From: Streptomyces radiopugnans
GTDB taxonomy: Bacteria; Actinomycetota; Actinomycetes; Streptomycetales; Streptomycetaceae
Length of the DNA: 64,000 nt
Direction of reading: 5' to 3'
NCBI RefSeq assembly: GCF_900110735.1
Contig: NZ_FOET01000004.1
Span: 124,001 to 188,000 of the forward strand
Position 1 is the stretch's first letter. Every line of letters begins with the position of its first letter. Shown here piece after piece: positions 15,884 to 24,403 of this stretch. A model generated the notes under the pieces. The model was not told the origin of the DNA. It did not search any database and saw only the letters and a list, made by a program, of their open reading frames with translations. The translations under genes and the position numbers were made by a program.

Positions 15884-16693
15884 TCAGGCCTTCGCCCGGT
15901 ACGCCCTCATCGCCAGCGGATAGAAGACCGCCGCTATCCCAGCCGCCCAGACCAGCGACCACAGCAGCGGCCGGCCCACCTCACCGCCCAGCAGCAGACC
16001 GCGGTACGCGTCCGACAGATGGGTGACCGGATTGACGTCCGCCCAGGCCTGGAGCCAGCCGGGCATGGTGTCGACGACGACGAAGGCGCTGCTGGTGAAG
16101 GTGATGGGGAAGATCAGGGTGAAGCCGAACGCCTGGACCTTCTCCGCGTCGCCCGCCAGCATGCCGATCAGCACCGCGGCCCAGGAGACCGCCGCCGCGA
16201 AGACCACGAGCAGCAGCGCGCCAGCCAGGAAGCCGCCGAAGCCGCCGGTGACGCGGAAGCCGAGCGCCAGGCCCAGGCCGATCATCAGGAGCATCGCCCA
16301 CACGTGCTTGGCCAGGTCGGCGGTGATCCGGCCGATCAGCGGGGCGGAACGGGCTATCGGCAGGCTGCGCAGCCGGTCGAAGACGCCTTTGGTGAGGTCG
16401 GTGTTGAGGGCCAGCGCCGTGTAGGTGGTCATGAACAGGGTGTTCTGGACGATGATCCCCGGCAGCGCGTACGTCAGGTAGACATCGGGCGACCCGGCCA
16501 TCTGGCCGCCGAGCACATAGGTGAAGAGGAAGACGAACATGATCGGTGTGATGCTGTAGTCGACGAGCTCCAGCGGGTTGTGCTTGATCGCGACGAGACT
16601 CCGCCACGCCATGGTGGCGGTCTGGCGCAGTCCCGCGCCCGGGCGTACCCGGCCGCCGGCCGTGACGGGGGCCTGGGCTGCCGTGGCGGTCAT
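15884..16693 (-). CDS. ABC-2-type permease, DrrB-like
   Basis: Membrane subunit of a two-gene ABC exporter, 269 residues with six hydrophobic segments and the ABC-2 signature region LPGIIVQNTLFMTTYTALAL plus FTSSAFVVVDTMPGWLQAW near the C-terminal half. Its ATG overlaps the stop of the ATPase gene (TCATGA in the + strand), so the pair is translated together. The family includes the daunorubicin exporter DrrB; the substrate here is unknown and no antibiotic genes adjoin it. Confidence 0.93.
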   Translation of the reverse strand: MTATAAQAPVTAGGRVRPGAGLRQTATMAWRSLVAIKHNPLELVDYSITPIMFVFLFTYVLGGQMAGSPDVYLTYALPGIIVQNTLFMTTYTALALNTDLTKGVFDRLRSLPIARSAPLIGRITADLAKHVWAMLLMIGLGLALGFRVTGGFGGFLAGALLLVVFAAAVSWAAVLIGMLAGDAEKVQAFGFTLIFPITFTSSAFVVVDTMPGWLQAWADVNPVTHLSDAYRGLLLGGEVGRPLLWSLVWAAGIAAVFYPLAMRAYRAKA

Positions 16694-17703
16694 GACGCGC
16701 TCACCGTCCTCTCCTCGTCCCGCTCGCCGCTCCACGCCTTCGCCGCCTCCCGCCGTCCTCCGGCCGGCCCGGCACGGTGGCCGGTCAGCGCCAGGAAGAC
16801 CTCGTCCAGCGACGAGCGGCGCAGCGTCAGCTCGCCGACCGCGATACCGGCTCCGTCCAGACCGCGGACCACCGCGGGCATCAGCTCCGGTCCGCCGACC
16901 GGTGCCGTGACCGCGTCCCCCTCGATCCTGGTCTGCGGCCCGGCCGCCCGCGCCACCAGGGAGTGCGCGGCCGCCAGGTCGCGCTCCCGCACCGGCCGCA
17001 CCTGGAGCACCTGCCCGCCCACCTGCGACTTCAGCTCGTCGGACGTGCCCTCGGCGATGATCCGGCCCTTGTCCATCACCACGATCCGGTCGGCCAGCAG
17101 ATCCGCCTCGTTCAGGTACTGCGTGGTCAGCAGCGCGGTCACGCCCTCGGCGACCAGGCCGCGCAGCATGTCCCACAGCTCCCCCCGGCTGCGCGGGTCG
17201 AGCCCGGTCGTCGGCTCGTCCAGGAAGAGGATGCTGGGCCGGCCCACCAGGCTCGCCGCCAGGTCCAGCCTGCGCCTCATGCCTCCCGAGAACGTCTTCA
17301 CCGCGCGCCCCGAGGCGTCCGTCAGCCCGAAGCGCTCCAGCAGTTCGGCCGCCCGCGCCTTCGCCTCACGCCTCGGTGTCCCCAGCAGCCGTCCGATCAG
17401 CAGCAGGTTCTCCGTGCCGGTGAGGTTCTCGTCGACCGCCGCGTACTGGCCGGTCAGGCCGACCAGGGAGCGCACGACCCCCGCCTCCCGCACCACGTCG
17501 TGGCCGGCGACCTCGGCCCGTCCCGCGTCCGGCTGGAGCAGGGTGGCGAAGATCCGCACGGCGGTGGTCTTGCCCGCCCCGTTCGGCCCGAGCAGCCCCA
17601 GCACCGTCCCGGTGCGGGCCGCCAGGTCCACGCCGTCCAGCGCCAGGGTGTCCTTGAAGCGTTTGGCCAGACCCTCCGCCTGGATCGCGTACGCGCGTGC
17701 CAT
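16690..17703 (-). CDS. ABC exporter ATP-binding protein, DrrA-like
   Basis: ATPase of 337 residues. Walker A GPNGAGKTT (about 38-46), Q-loop GQYAAVDE, signature FSGGMRRRLD and Walker B SILFLDEPTTGLD are all intact. The C-terminal extension (about 225-320), including LTLRRSSLDEVFLALTG, is typical of the DrrA/drug-resistance subfamily. GAGGAGG precedes ATG 17703. It pairs with the downstream permease to power export across the membrane. Confidence 0.95.
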   Translation of the reverse strand: MARAYAIQAEGLAKRFKDTLALDGVDLAARTGTVLGLLGPNGAGKTTAVRIFATLLQPDAGRAEVAGHDVVREAGVVRSLVGLTGQYAAVDENLTGTENLLLIGRLLGTPRREAKARAAELLERFGLTDASGRAVKTFSGGMRRRLDLAASLVGRPSILFLDEPTTGLDPRSRGELWDMLRGLVAEGVTALLTTQYLNEADLLADRIVVMDKGRIIAEGTSDELKSQVGGQVLQVRPVRERDLAAAHSLVARAAGPQTRIEGDAVTAPVGGPELMPAVVRGLDGAGIAVGELTLRRSSLDEVFLALTGHRAGPAGGRREAAKAWSGERDEERTVSAS

Positions 17704-17835
17704 GGGACTCGCCTCCTCGAACCGAGGTCGCGCTCGGGTGCCGCCTCCGGCCCCGGCCCGGAACGACCCTATGGACAACTGTGACGCACGCCACTGACAT
17801 TCGCCGCGGTGGCCTGATCGCGTAGGGTCGGCTGG

Positions 17836-18456
17836 ATGGCGAGGTATTTCGACGTGCACCCCGACAACCCCCAGCAGCGCACCATCGGCACCGTGGTGGA
17901 GGACATCCGCTCCGGCGCGCTCATCGCGTATCCCACGGACTCCTGCTTCGCGCTGGGGTGCCGGCTGGGCAACCGTGACGGCATCGCCCGGATCAGGTCG
18001 ATCAGGAACCTCGACGACCGGCACCACTTCACCCTGGTGTGCCGGGACTTCGCGCAGATGAGCCAGTTCGTGCGCATCGACAACGACGTGTTCCGCGCGG
18101 TCAAGGCGGCGACGCCCGGCAGCTACACCTTCATCCTTCCCGCGACGAAGGAGGTGCCGCGCCAGCTCATGCACCCGAAGAAGAAGACGGTCGGGGTCCG
18201 GATCCCCGACCACGTCGTCACCCGGGCCCTGCTGGACGAACTCGGCGAACCCCTGCTGTCCAGCACCCTGCTCCTGCCCGGCGAGGACGAACCACTGACG
18301 CAGGGCTGGGAGATCAAGGAGCGGCTCGACCACGTGGTCGACGCCGTGCTGGACTCGGGCGACTGCGGCACCGAGCCGACCACGGTCATCGACTTCTCGG
18401 GGGGCGAGGCGGAGATCGTACGCCGGGGAGCGGGCGACACCTCGCGGTTCGAGTAG
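17836..18456 (+). CDS. YrdC/YciO-type Sua5-domain protein
   Basis: Cytoplasmic protein of 206 residues with the YrdC double-stranded-RNA-binding fold, related to the threonylcarbamoyl-AMP synthases TsaC/Sua5 that serve tRNA t6A modification. Visible motifs are GALIAYPTDSCFALGC, the basic KKKTVGVRIPDH and LLSSTLL. The sequence is closest to the YciO branch, whose role is less settled than that of TsaC. It is transcribed alone. Confidence 0.9.
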   Translation: MARYFDVHPDNPQQRTIGTVVEDIRSGALIAYPTDSCFALGCRLGNRDGIARIRSIRNLDDRHHFTLVCRDFAQMSQFVRIDNDVFRAVKAATPGSYTFILPATKEVPRQLMHPKKKTVGVRIPDHVVTRALLDELGEPLLSSTLLLPGEDEPLTQGWEIKERLDHVVDAVLDSGDCGTEPTTVIDFSGGEAEIVRRGAGDTSRFE

Positions 18457-18587
18457 CCGCGCCGGCGGCCGCGCACCCGCGTCCGCCGGGGCCGTCCCCC
18501 CCCGTAGACGTCCCGCCCGGGCCGGGGCCGGTTCCGCCGCGTCCGGCGACGGCCCGGCACACACCCGACACCTCATGGAGCACCGAC

Positions 18588-19556
18588 ATGACGAGCACAC
18601 CTCCGGTCACGCTGGAGGACGTCCGCGACGCCGCCGCGCAGATCGAGGGCGCCGTCCACCGCACCCCCGTACTGCGCTCGCGCACCCTGGACTCCCTCGT
18701 CGGCGCCGAGGTCCTCCTCAAGTGCGAGAACCTCCAGCGTGCCGGGGCCTTCAAGTTCCGCGGCGCCTACAACGCGGCCTCGCGCCTGTCGCCCGAGCAG
18801 CTGGCCCGCGGCATCGCCACCTACTCCTCGGGCAACCACGCACAGGCCGTCGCCCTGGCCGCGCGGGAGCTGGGCACCGCCGCGGTGATCCTGATGCCCG
18901 AGGACACCCCGCGCTCCAAGCTGGAGGCCACCGCCGGGTACGGCGCGGAGATCCTCACCTACGACCGCTACACCGGCGACCGGGTCGCCCTCGGCGGGGC
19001 ACTGGCGGCCGAGCGCGGGCTGACGCTGATCCCGCCCTACGAGCATCCGCACATCATGGCCGGCCAGGGCACCGCCGCCCTGGAGCTGATTGAGGAGGCG
19101 GGCGAGCTCGACGCCCTGGTGGCCCCGGTCGGCGGCGGCGGGCTGATCGCCGGCAGCGCCACGGCCGCCAAGGGCCTGCTGCCCGGGATCCGGGTGATCG
19201 GAGTCGAGCCGGAGGCCGGGGACGACACCAGGCGGTCGCTGGAGGCGGGCGGGCGCGTCTCGATCCCCGTGCCGCGCACCGTCGCCGACGGTCTGGCCGC
19301 GGAGACGCCCGGGGAGCTGACCTTCTCCGTCAACCGCCGACTGGTCGACGAGATCGTCCTGGTCGGCGACGACGGGATCCGCGAGGCGATGCGGCTGGCC
19401 TTCGAACGGCTGAAAACGGTCGTCGAGCCCAGCGGCGCCGCCGCCCTGGCGGCCGTGCTCGCCGGGCTTCCGGACCCCCTGCCGTCCCGCATCGGCGTCA
19501 TCCTCTCCGGTGGCAACATCGGTGCGCAGCGCTTCGCCGAACTCCTGGGCGGCTGA
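18588..19556 (+). CDS. Threonine/serine dehydratase (PLP-dependent, no ACT domain)
   Basis: PLP enzyme of 322 residues converting threonine (or serine) to 2-oxobutyrate (or pyruvate) and ammonia. The PLP lysine is Lys56 in AGAFKFRGAY, the substrate loop is SSGNHAQAVA, and the phosphate cup is VGGGGLIAGSA. The C-terminal regulatory ACT region of biosynthetic IlvA is missing, so it is the short catabolic or serine-racemase-like type. ATG 18588 is used in preference to a much longer upstream frame. It is convergent with a lipoprotein gene. Confidence 0.93.
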   Translation: MTSTPPVTLEDVRDAAAQIEGAVHRTPVLRSRTLDSLVGAEVLLKCENLQRAGAFKFRGAYNAASRLSPEQLARGIATYSSGNHAQAVALAARELGTAAVILMPEDTPRSKLEATAGYGAEILTYDRYTGDRVALGGALAAERGLTLIPPYEHPHIMAGQGTAALELIEEAGELDALVAPVGGGGLIAGSATAAKGLLPGIRVIGVEPEAGDDTRRSLEAGGRVSIPVPRTVADGLAAETPGELTFSVNRRLVDEIVLVGDDGIREAMRLAFERLKTVVEPSGAAALAAVLAGLPDPLPSRIGVILSGGNIGAQRFAELLGG

Positions 19557-19608
19557 TCCGCCCGCGGACACGGACCACCGACCACAGCCCCGCCGCCTTC
19601 CGGTCCGG

Positions 19609-19662
19609 CCGTACGCCGTCACCGTCCCCGCCGGCAGCCGACGGCCGGTGTACGGCGTACGG
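19609..19662. terminator. Inverted repeat between convergent genes
   Basis: CCGTACGCCGT (19609-19619) pairs with ACGGCGTACGG (19652-19662). A second short stem CCGGC/GCCGG is nested in the loop. It likely ends both convergent transcripts. Confidence 0.5.
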
Positions 19663-19677
19663 CGGGGCCCGGCGGAC

Positions 19678-20322
19678 CTAGTGGCCCGAGTGGTCGTGGT
19701 CCCCGCCCTCCGGCGGGCGCAGGGAGGCGCCCGGCACGACGCCGGAGAACTGCCCGGCCGCGCCGTTCCTGGCCCCCTCGGGCCACACGAGCACCTGGTA
19801 GCCGACGGCCACGAGGTCGGGCACGGCCCAGGCGCTCAGTTCCGTCGCGCTCTCGCCGGGCGCCAGTTCGCCCTCGAATCCGCCGTCGTCGGCGGCCTTC
19901 TGGGCCATGCCGCCGACCTCGGTCCCCACCCACTGGACCTCCACGGCGTCAAGGTCGAGGGGGGCGTCGCCGTTGTTGGTGAGCCTCACGCGCAGCCCCA
20001 GCGGCTCGCTGTCGCGGCCCAGCAGCTTCTCGCGGGCCCCTGCCAGCCGCTTCCCGTCCACCGTGCCGCTCCGGACGTCCGTACGGTCCGCCGGACGCAG
20101 CCGTCCCAGTACCGCCGCCGTCGCCTCCAGCCCGTCCGGCCAGGCGAAGGTCTCCCCGGTCGGTACCGCCGACGGCCCGGCGGACGGCGCTCCGGAGGGG
20201 CGCGAGGTTGCCGAGGCGGAGGGGTCGGGGGCGGCCGACGGGGCCGGCTCACCGCCCACACCGCACCCGGTGAGGGGCAGGGATAAGGACATCAGAACCG
20301 CTGCGAGCACGGTTCGGCGCAT
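19678..20322 (-). CDS. Lipoprotein with DUF4352-like beta-sandwich
   Basis: Secreted lipoprotein of 214 residues: signal with lipobox LPLTGC (Cys about 20), a Ser/Pro/Ala linker to about residue 55, then a domain containing LGLRVRLTNNGDAPLDLDAV, ELAPGESATELSAWAVP and YQVLVWPEG. The pattern of a modified-Ig-like sandwich carrying a ligand or partner site resembles DUF4352/telomeric-repeat-binding-factor-2-like lipoproteins. The C-terminus is His-rich (GGDHDHSGH), which could bind metal. The role is unknown. GGAG precedes ATG 20322. Confidence 0.82.
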   Translation of the reverse strand: MRRTVLAAVLMSLSLPLTGCGVGGEPAPSAAPDPSASATSRPSGAPSAGPSAVPTGETFAWPDGLEATAAVLGRLRPADRTDVRSGTVDGKRLAGAREKLLGRDSEPLGLRVRLTNNGDAPLDLDAVEVQWVGTEVGGMAQKAADDGGFEGELAPGESATELSAWAVPDLVAVGYQVLVWPEGARNGAAGQFSGVVPGASLRPPEGGDHDHSGH

Positions 20323-20568
20323 GAGGGACTCCAGCGGGCGGCCTCGGGGGACAACGGCGAGGCCGACGGTAGCGTCCGGCCCGCCGCCCCGTAAAGATCG
20401 GCGGCCCCGCCCGCACGAGGGGAGAGCACGAGGGGAAACACGGGGGACACGAGGGAGAAGGGGCCGGCCTCGCTCGCTCCGTCCGCCTCGTCCGCCTCGG
20501 CTCCCCGCGCGCGTCCTCGCCGGGGCGCCGGTGCCGGGTGCCGGATGCCTCCGGACGGGCACCCGCCG

Positions 20569-20913
20569 TCACTCCTCGATCACCGCGACCGCGTCCAGGC
20601 CGACGGCGTGCAGGGTCCGCCGGACGGTCCGGTCGGCTCCGCGGACGGTCAGCGCGGCGCTCTGCGGCCGTCCGGTGGCCGCGCGGATCAGGGCGTAGGC
20701 GCATGCCAGGTCGATGTGGTCGAGGTCGCCCATCTCCAGCACCACCTCCTGGGCGTCGAGCAGCCGCGGGTCCACGAGCCGCTCCTCCAGCTCGCCGAGT
20801 GCTCCGGCGTCCAGCCGGCCGGAGAAGGCGAGTACGGCGCGGCGGCGCCCCGCCTCGGTGATCGACAAGGTCGGACGGCGTGCCCGTGCGGTGGGTTGCG
20901 GCTCGGATGCCAC
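20569..20913 (-). CDS. STAS-domain protein without the usual phosphorylation Ser
   Basis: A 114-residue STAS-domain protein of the anti-sigma-factor-antagonist type (SpoIIAA/RsbV-like), with LAFSGRLDAGALGELEERL and VVLEMGDLDHIDLACAYALI. In active antagonists the segment after the Asp reads D-S-S-G with a Ser phosphorylated by a partner kinase. Here it reads D-L-A-C-A, so the classical phosphoswitch residue is lacking. GTG 20913 follows GGAGGAGG. A cognate anti-sigma factor is not adjacent. Confidence 0.85.
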   Translation of the reverse strand: MASEPQPTARARRPTLSITEAGRRRAVLAFSGRLDAGALGELEERLVDPRLLDAQEVVLEMGDLDHIDLACAYALIRAATGRPQSAALTVRGADRTVRRTLHAVGLDAVAVIEE

Positions 20914-21029
20914 GGCGACCTCCTCCGTGTGTCGGCCGGCGGTGGTTGCGCGCTCGTTTTCTTCCTCTCCCTCCAGCCTCTCACCACTTCCCGCCGCTCC
21001 CGGCCGCGCGGCGTCGGCCGGGGCGCGCA

Positions 21030-22088
21030 TCACCGGACCAGAGCGGCGATCTCGGCAGCGGCGTCGCGGGCGGGGCGGCCGGTGCCGATGAGGGTGGCGG
21101 AGGCGGGCCCGGTCCAGTCGCCGTAGCCGAGCAGGTGCAGGCGCGCCTCGTCCAGGGCCCGGGTGCCCTCGGTGCGGATGTGGCCGCGGGCGGTGCGCAG
21201 CCGCAGCGGTGCGAGGTGGGACAGGGCGGGGCGGAAGCCGGTGCACCAGATGACGGCGTCCGCACCGGCGGTCGTGCCGTCGGCCCAGGCGACACCGTCG
21301 GCGGTGAGGCGGGCGAACATCGGCGACGCCTTGAGCAGACCGGCGTCCCTGGCCTCGCGCACGGGCGGCACGGCGACGATGTCGCCGAGCGAGGCCACTC
21401 CGCCGGTGTCGTCGAGCCCCGCCTCCAGGGCCCGGCGGCGGGCGGTGGCCACATCGAACAGGGCGCGGCCGTCGATGTGGTCGGGCAGGAACCTCGGCGG
21501 ACGAGCCGTCACCCACGTCAAGTCCACGTCGGCCAGTGCGAGATCGGCGGCGATCTGCGCGCCGGAGTTGCCGCCCCCGACCACGACGACGCGCCGGCCG
21601 GCGAACTGTCCGGGGTTCCGGTAGCCGGTGGTGTGCGGTTGCCCGCCCCGGAACACTTCCCGCCCGGGGACGGCCGGGAGGAAGGGACGCCACCAGGTAC
21701 CGGTGGCCGAGACCACGGCCCGCGCCGACCAGGCGCCGGAGTCGGTCTCCACACGCAGCCGCTCCTCGTCGCGGTGCACGCCGTGGACGCGGACCGGGCG
21801 CCGTACGGGCAGGTCGTAGCGCTTCTCGTAGTCGGCGAGGTAGCCGACGACGTGGGCGGCGTCCGGGTAGGTCTCGCCGGGCTGCGCGGGCATGGGCCAT
21901 CCGGGCAGCGAGGAGTGGGCGGCCGGGGAGAACAGGCGCAGGGATTCCCACATGCGGCGCCAGGCGCCGCCCGGCGCGTCCTGGGCGTCGAGGATGGTGA
22001 AGTCCAGGCCCTGGCGGCGCAGGTGGTAGCCGGCGGCGAGCCCGGCCTGGCCGCCGCCGACCACCACCACGTCCGTGCGCCGCGTCAT
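21030..22088 (-). CDS. arsO: Flavin-dependent monooxygenase of the ars operon (ArsO-like)
   Basis: FAD/NADPH monooxygenase-like protein of 352 residues. The FAD-binding motif VVVGGGQAGLAAG (about 7-19), the NADPH-binding motif VVVVGGGNSGAQIA (about 168-181) and the ATGTW link region are present. It is the third gene of arsR-acr3-arsO, sharing ATGA with the acr3 stop. Proteins of this position and type are named ArsO; the proposed role is oxidation chemistry tied to arsenic resistance, but the reaction is not well established. Confidence 0.87.
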   Translation of the reverse strand: MTRRTDVVVVGGGQAGLAAGYHLRRQGLDFTILDAQDAPGGAWRRMWESLRLFSPAAHSSLPGWPMPAQPGETYPDAAHVVGYLADYEKRYDLPVRRPVRVHGVHRDEERLRVETDSGAWSARAVVSATGTWWRPFLPAVPGREVFRGGQPHTTGYRNPGQFAGRRVVVVGGGNSGAQIAADLALADVDLTWVTARPPRFLPDHIDGRALFDVATARRRALEAGLDDTGGVASLGDIVAVPPVREARDAGLLKASPMFARLTADGVAWADGTTAGADAVIWCTGFRPALSHLAPLRLRTARGHIRTEGTRALDEARLHLLGYGDWTGPASATLIGTGRPARDAAAEIAALVR

Positions 22089-23188
22089 GACCCCGGCTGT
22101 GCCGCGGTGAACTTCCTGCGCCAGGCGAGGGAGACGTAGACCAGCGCGACGAGGACCGGGACCTCGATCAGCGGGCCGACGACGCCGGACAGGGCCTGGC
22201 CGGAGGTGACGCCGAAGGTGGCGATGGCGACCGCGATGGCCAGTTCGAAGTTGTTGCCCGCGGCGGTGAACGCCAGGGTGGCGGTGCGGTCGTAGGCCAG
22301 GCCGATGGCCTTGCCCAGGGCGAAGGTGCCGAACCACATCAGGGCGAAGTACACCAGCAGCGGCAGGGCGATGCGGGCGACGTCCCACGGCTGGGAGGTG
22401 ATCGTCTTCCCCTGGAGGGCGAAGAGGACGACGATGGTGAACAGCAGCCCGTACAGCGCCCAGGGGCCGATGCGCGGCAGGAACTTCTGCTCGTAGGCCG
22501 TGCGGCCCATCTTCCGCTCGCCCAGGCGGCGGGTGAGGTAGCCGGCGGCCAGCGGGATGCCGAGGAAGATGACGACGTTGGCGGCGATCTCCCACATGGA
22601 GATGTCCAGGGCCGCTCCGTCGCCCAGGCCGAGCCAGCCGGGCAGCAGATCGAGGTAGAACCAGCCGAGCAGGCCGAAGGCCAGGACCTGGAAGACGGAG
22701 TTCAGCGCGACCAGGACGGCGGCGGCCTCGCGGTCGCCGCAGGCCAGGTCGTTCCAGATGATGACCATGGCGATGCAGCGGGCGAGCCCGACGATGATCA
22801 GTCCGGTGCGGTACTCGGGCAGGTCGGGCAGGAAGATCCAGGCCAGGGCGAACATCACGGCCGGGCCGACGATCCAGTTGATCACCAGGGAGGAGGCCAT
22901 GAGCCTGCGGTCGCCGGTGACGGCGTCGAGCCGGTCGTAGCGGACCTTGGCCAGCACCGGGTACATCATGATCAGCAGGCCCAGGGCGATGGGCAGCGAG
23001 ATGCCGCCCACCTCGACCTTGCTCAGGATGCCGTTCAGGCCGGGGATCAGCCGTCCCAGGCCCAGGCCGACGGCCATGGCGAGCAGGATCCACACCGCCA
23101 GGAACCGGTCCAGGGTGGAGAGGCGGGCGACGATGCCGCCGCCTTCGGGAGGGCCGGCCGGTCTGGTGGTCTCTTCGGCGGTGGTCAC
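22085..23188 (-). CDS. acr3: ACR3-type arsenite efflux permease
   Basis: Membrane arsenite exporter of 367 residues with ten hydrophobic segments, ACR3 (ArsB/BASS superfamily) type. The conserved cysteine region GLARCIAMVIIWND and the acidic segment GNNFELAIAVAIATFG are both present. GTG 23188 overlaps the arsR stop by four bases, so arsR and acr3 are coupled. It pumps As(III) produced by the divergent arsenate reductase. Confidence 0.95.
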   Translation of the reverse strand: MTTAEETTRPAGPPEGGGIVARLSTLDRFLAVWILLAMAVGLGLGRLIPGLNGILSKVEVGGISLPIALGLLIMMYPVLAKVRYDRLDAVTGDRRLMASSLVINWIVGPAVMFALAWIFLPDLPEYRTGLIIVGLARCIAMVIIWNDLACGDREAAAVLVALNSVFQVLAFGLLGWFYLDLLPGWLGLGDGAALDISMWEIAANVVIFLGIPLAAGYLTRRLGERKMGRTAYEQKFLPRIGPWALYGLLFTIVVLFALQGKTITSQPWDVARIALPLLVYFALMWFGTFALGKAIGLAYDRTATLAFTAAGNNFELAIAVAIATFGVTSGQALSGVVGPLIEVPVLVALVYVSLAWRRKFTAAQPGS

Positions 23189-23499
23189 GGGCAGGCCCTT
23201 CTCGTCTCGGCGGCGCGGGTGGTGCGGGCGGTGCGGGCCAGCTCCGTGAAGGAGCGGCCCAGGTGCTCGATGACGTCCGGGCGCAGCCGGTAGTAGGTGT
23301 ACCGGCCGCACGGTTCGGTCTCCACGACCCCGGCCTCGCGCAGGACGCGCAGGTGGTTGGAGAGGTTGGTCTGCTTGGCCCCGGTCTCGGCGACCAGGTG
23401 GGTGGTGCAGAGGGTCTCGGTGGCCAGCAGGGTCACGATGCGCATCCTGAGCGGATCGGCGAGCACCCGGATCAGGTCAGTATCGACTGACGTCAGCAT
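23185..23499 (-). CDS. arsR: ArsR-family arsenite-responsive repressor
   Basis: Winged-helix repressor of 104 residues with the DNA-recognition helix KQTNLSNHLRVLREAGVV and wing GRYTYYRL. Cysteines are at 31 (TLCTTHL), 64 (EPCGRY) and 103. The tight Cys-x-Cys pair of E. coli ArsR is absent, so As(III) must be bound by a different cysteine set, as in other actinobacterial ArsR proteins. It starts the arsR-acr3-arsO operon and is divergent from arsC. Confidence 0.93.
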   Translation of the reverse strand: MLTSVDTDLIRVLADPLRMRIVTLLATETLCTTHLVAETGAKQTNLSNHLRVLREAGVVETEPCGRYTYYRLRPDVIEHLGRSFTELARTARTTRAAETRRACP

Positions 23500-23511
23500 G
23501 GACTGATACTG
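23477..23511. promoter_or_regulatory. Probable ArsR operator (repeats across the arsR start)
   Basis: CAGTATC (23478-23484) and GATACTG (23505-23511) form a perfect inverted repeat. The same region contains a 14-bp direct repeat, TCAG(T/C)AT(C/G)GACTGA, starting at 23477 and 23493. It covers the first codons of arsR and its ribosome site and faces the divergent arsC promoter. Confidence 0.55.
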
Positions 23512-23569
23512 TCACATCAGCCGGGGGTGATGCCACCCGGTCCCCCGACGAGTCGAAGAGAGACCCCTC

Positions 23570-23974
23570 ATGCCCGACAAGCCGTCCGTGCTGTTCGTCT
23601 GCGTCCACAACGCCGGCCGCTCCCAGATGGCCGCCGCCTGGCTGACTCACCTGGCAGGCGACCGGATCGAGGTCCGCTCCGCCGGGTCCGCACCGGCCGA
23701 CGAGGTCAACCCGGCCGCGGTCGAGGCCATGCGGGAGGCCGGCATCGACATGTCGGCCGAGGTGCCCAAGGTGCTGACCGTCGAGGCCGTCCGGGCGTCC
23801 GACTACGTCATCACCATGGGCTGCGGCGACACCTGCCCGGTCTTCCCCGGCAAGAAGTACCTGGACTGGAAGCTGGAGGACCCGGCCGGGCAGGGCGTGG
23901 AGGCCGTGCGCCCCATCCGAGACGAGATCCGCACCCGGATCGAGTCCCTGATCGCCGAGATCGACGCGCTCTGA
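23570..23974 (+). CDS. arsC: Arsenate reductase, low-molecular-weight phosphatase type
   Basis: A 134-residue arsenate reductase converting As(V) to As(III) for export by ACR3. The P-loop CVHNAGRS (Cys11, Arg17), the resolving cysteine pair MGCGDTCP (Cys85, Cys89) and the acid in WKLEDP are present, the thioredoxin- or mycothiol-linked ArsC layout. It is divergent from arsR and separated by the operator repeats. A strong hairpin follows the stop. Confidence 0.95.
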   Translation: MPDKPSVLFVCVHNAGRSQMAAAWLTHLAGDRIEVRSAGSAPADEVNPAAVEAMREAGIDMSAEVPKVLTVEAVRASDYVITMGCGDTCPVFPGKKYLDWKLEDPAGQGVEAVRPIRDEIRTRIESLIAEIDAL

Positions 23975-23992
23975 GGCCGCCGCGGTCCACGG

Positions 23993-24031
23993 CCGAGGGC
24001 CGGTACCCCCGCGGGAGGTACCGGCCCTCGG
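23993..24031. terminator. Terminator after arsC
   Basis: Perfect 15-bp stem CCGAGGGCCGGTACC/GGTACCGGCCCTCGG with a 9-nt loop, between arsC and the convergent small gene. Confidence 0.85.
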
Positions 24032-24096
24032 TCCACGCGTCCGCCGGGAGCGCGGCGGCGCACGCCGCCGGCGCCGCCGGTACGGCCGTGCCCGCG

Positions 24097-24270
24097 TCAG
24101 CGGTTCCGGCGGAAGGATCGTCCGCCGCCGATCCCCGCCACGTGGAGAGCCAGCGAGCCCAGTCCCAGGAGCATGAGGTTGGTCGACGAGAAGAGTTCGT
24201 TCGTCGCCAACTCCGCGACGTTGACCAGGAATGCGAGGAAGAACAGCACCGCCGCCACTATGCCGAGCAT
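24097..24270 (-). CDS. Small two-helix membrane protein
   Basis: A 57-residue protein not otherwise identified: membrane helix 1 (MLGIVAAVLFFLAFLVNVAE), a short loop NELFSSTN, helix 2 (LMLLGLGSLALHVAGIG) and a basic tail RSFRRNR. GGGAGG lies 5 bp before ATG. Proteins of this size and pattern are frequent in Streptomyces. The function is unknown. Confidence 0.75.
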   Translation of the reverse strand: MLGIVAAVLFFLAFLVNVAELATNELFSSTNLMLLGLGSLALHVAGIGGGRSFRRNR

Positions 24271-24403
24271 GAGGCCTCCCTTGTCCGTGTGGTGTCAACC
24301 GTCTGCCCCGTGGAACCGGCCGGACACCGGACCTCCGGCCTTCCCCGCCCGCAACGCCCCTGACCGTCCGTACGCCGGGCCGCGGCGGTCGTGCGGGGCC
24401 GGG

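Noticed and set aside
15884..17703. DrrAB-like exporter as part of an antibiotic cluster
   Set aside because: Neighbours are a YrdC-type protein and an XRE-cupin pair; no biosynthetic gene adjoins, so it is an orphan exporter.
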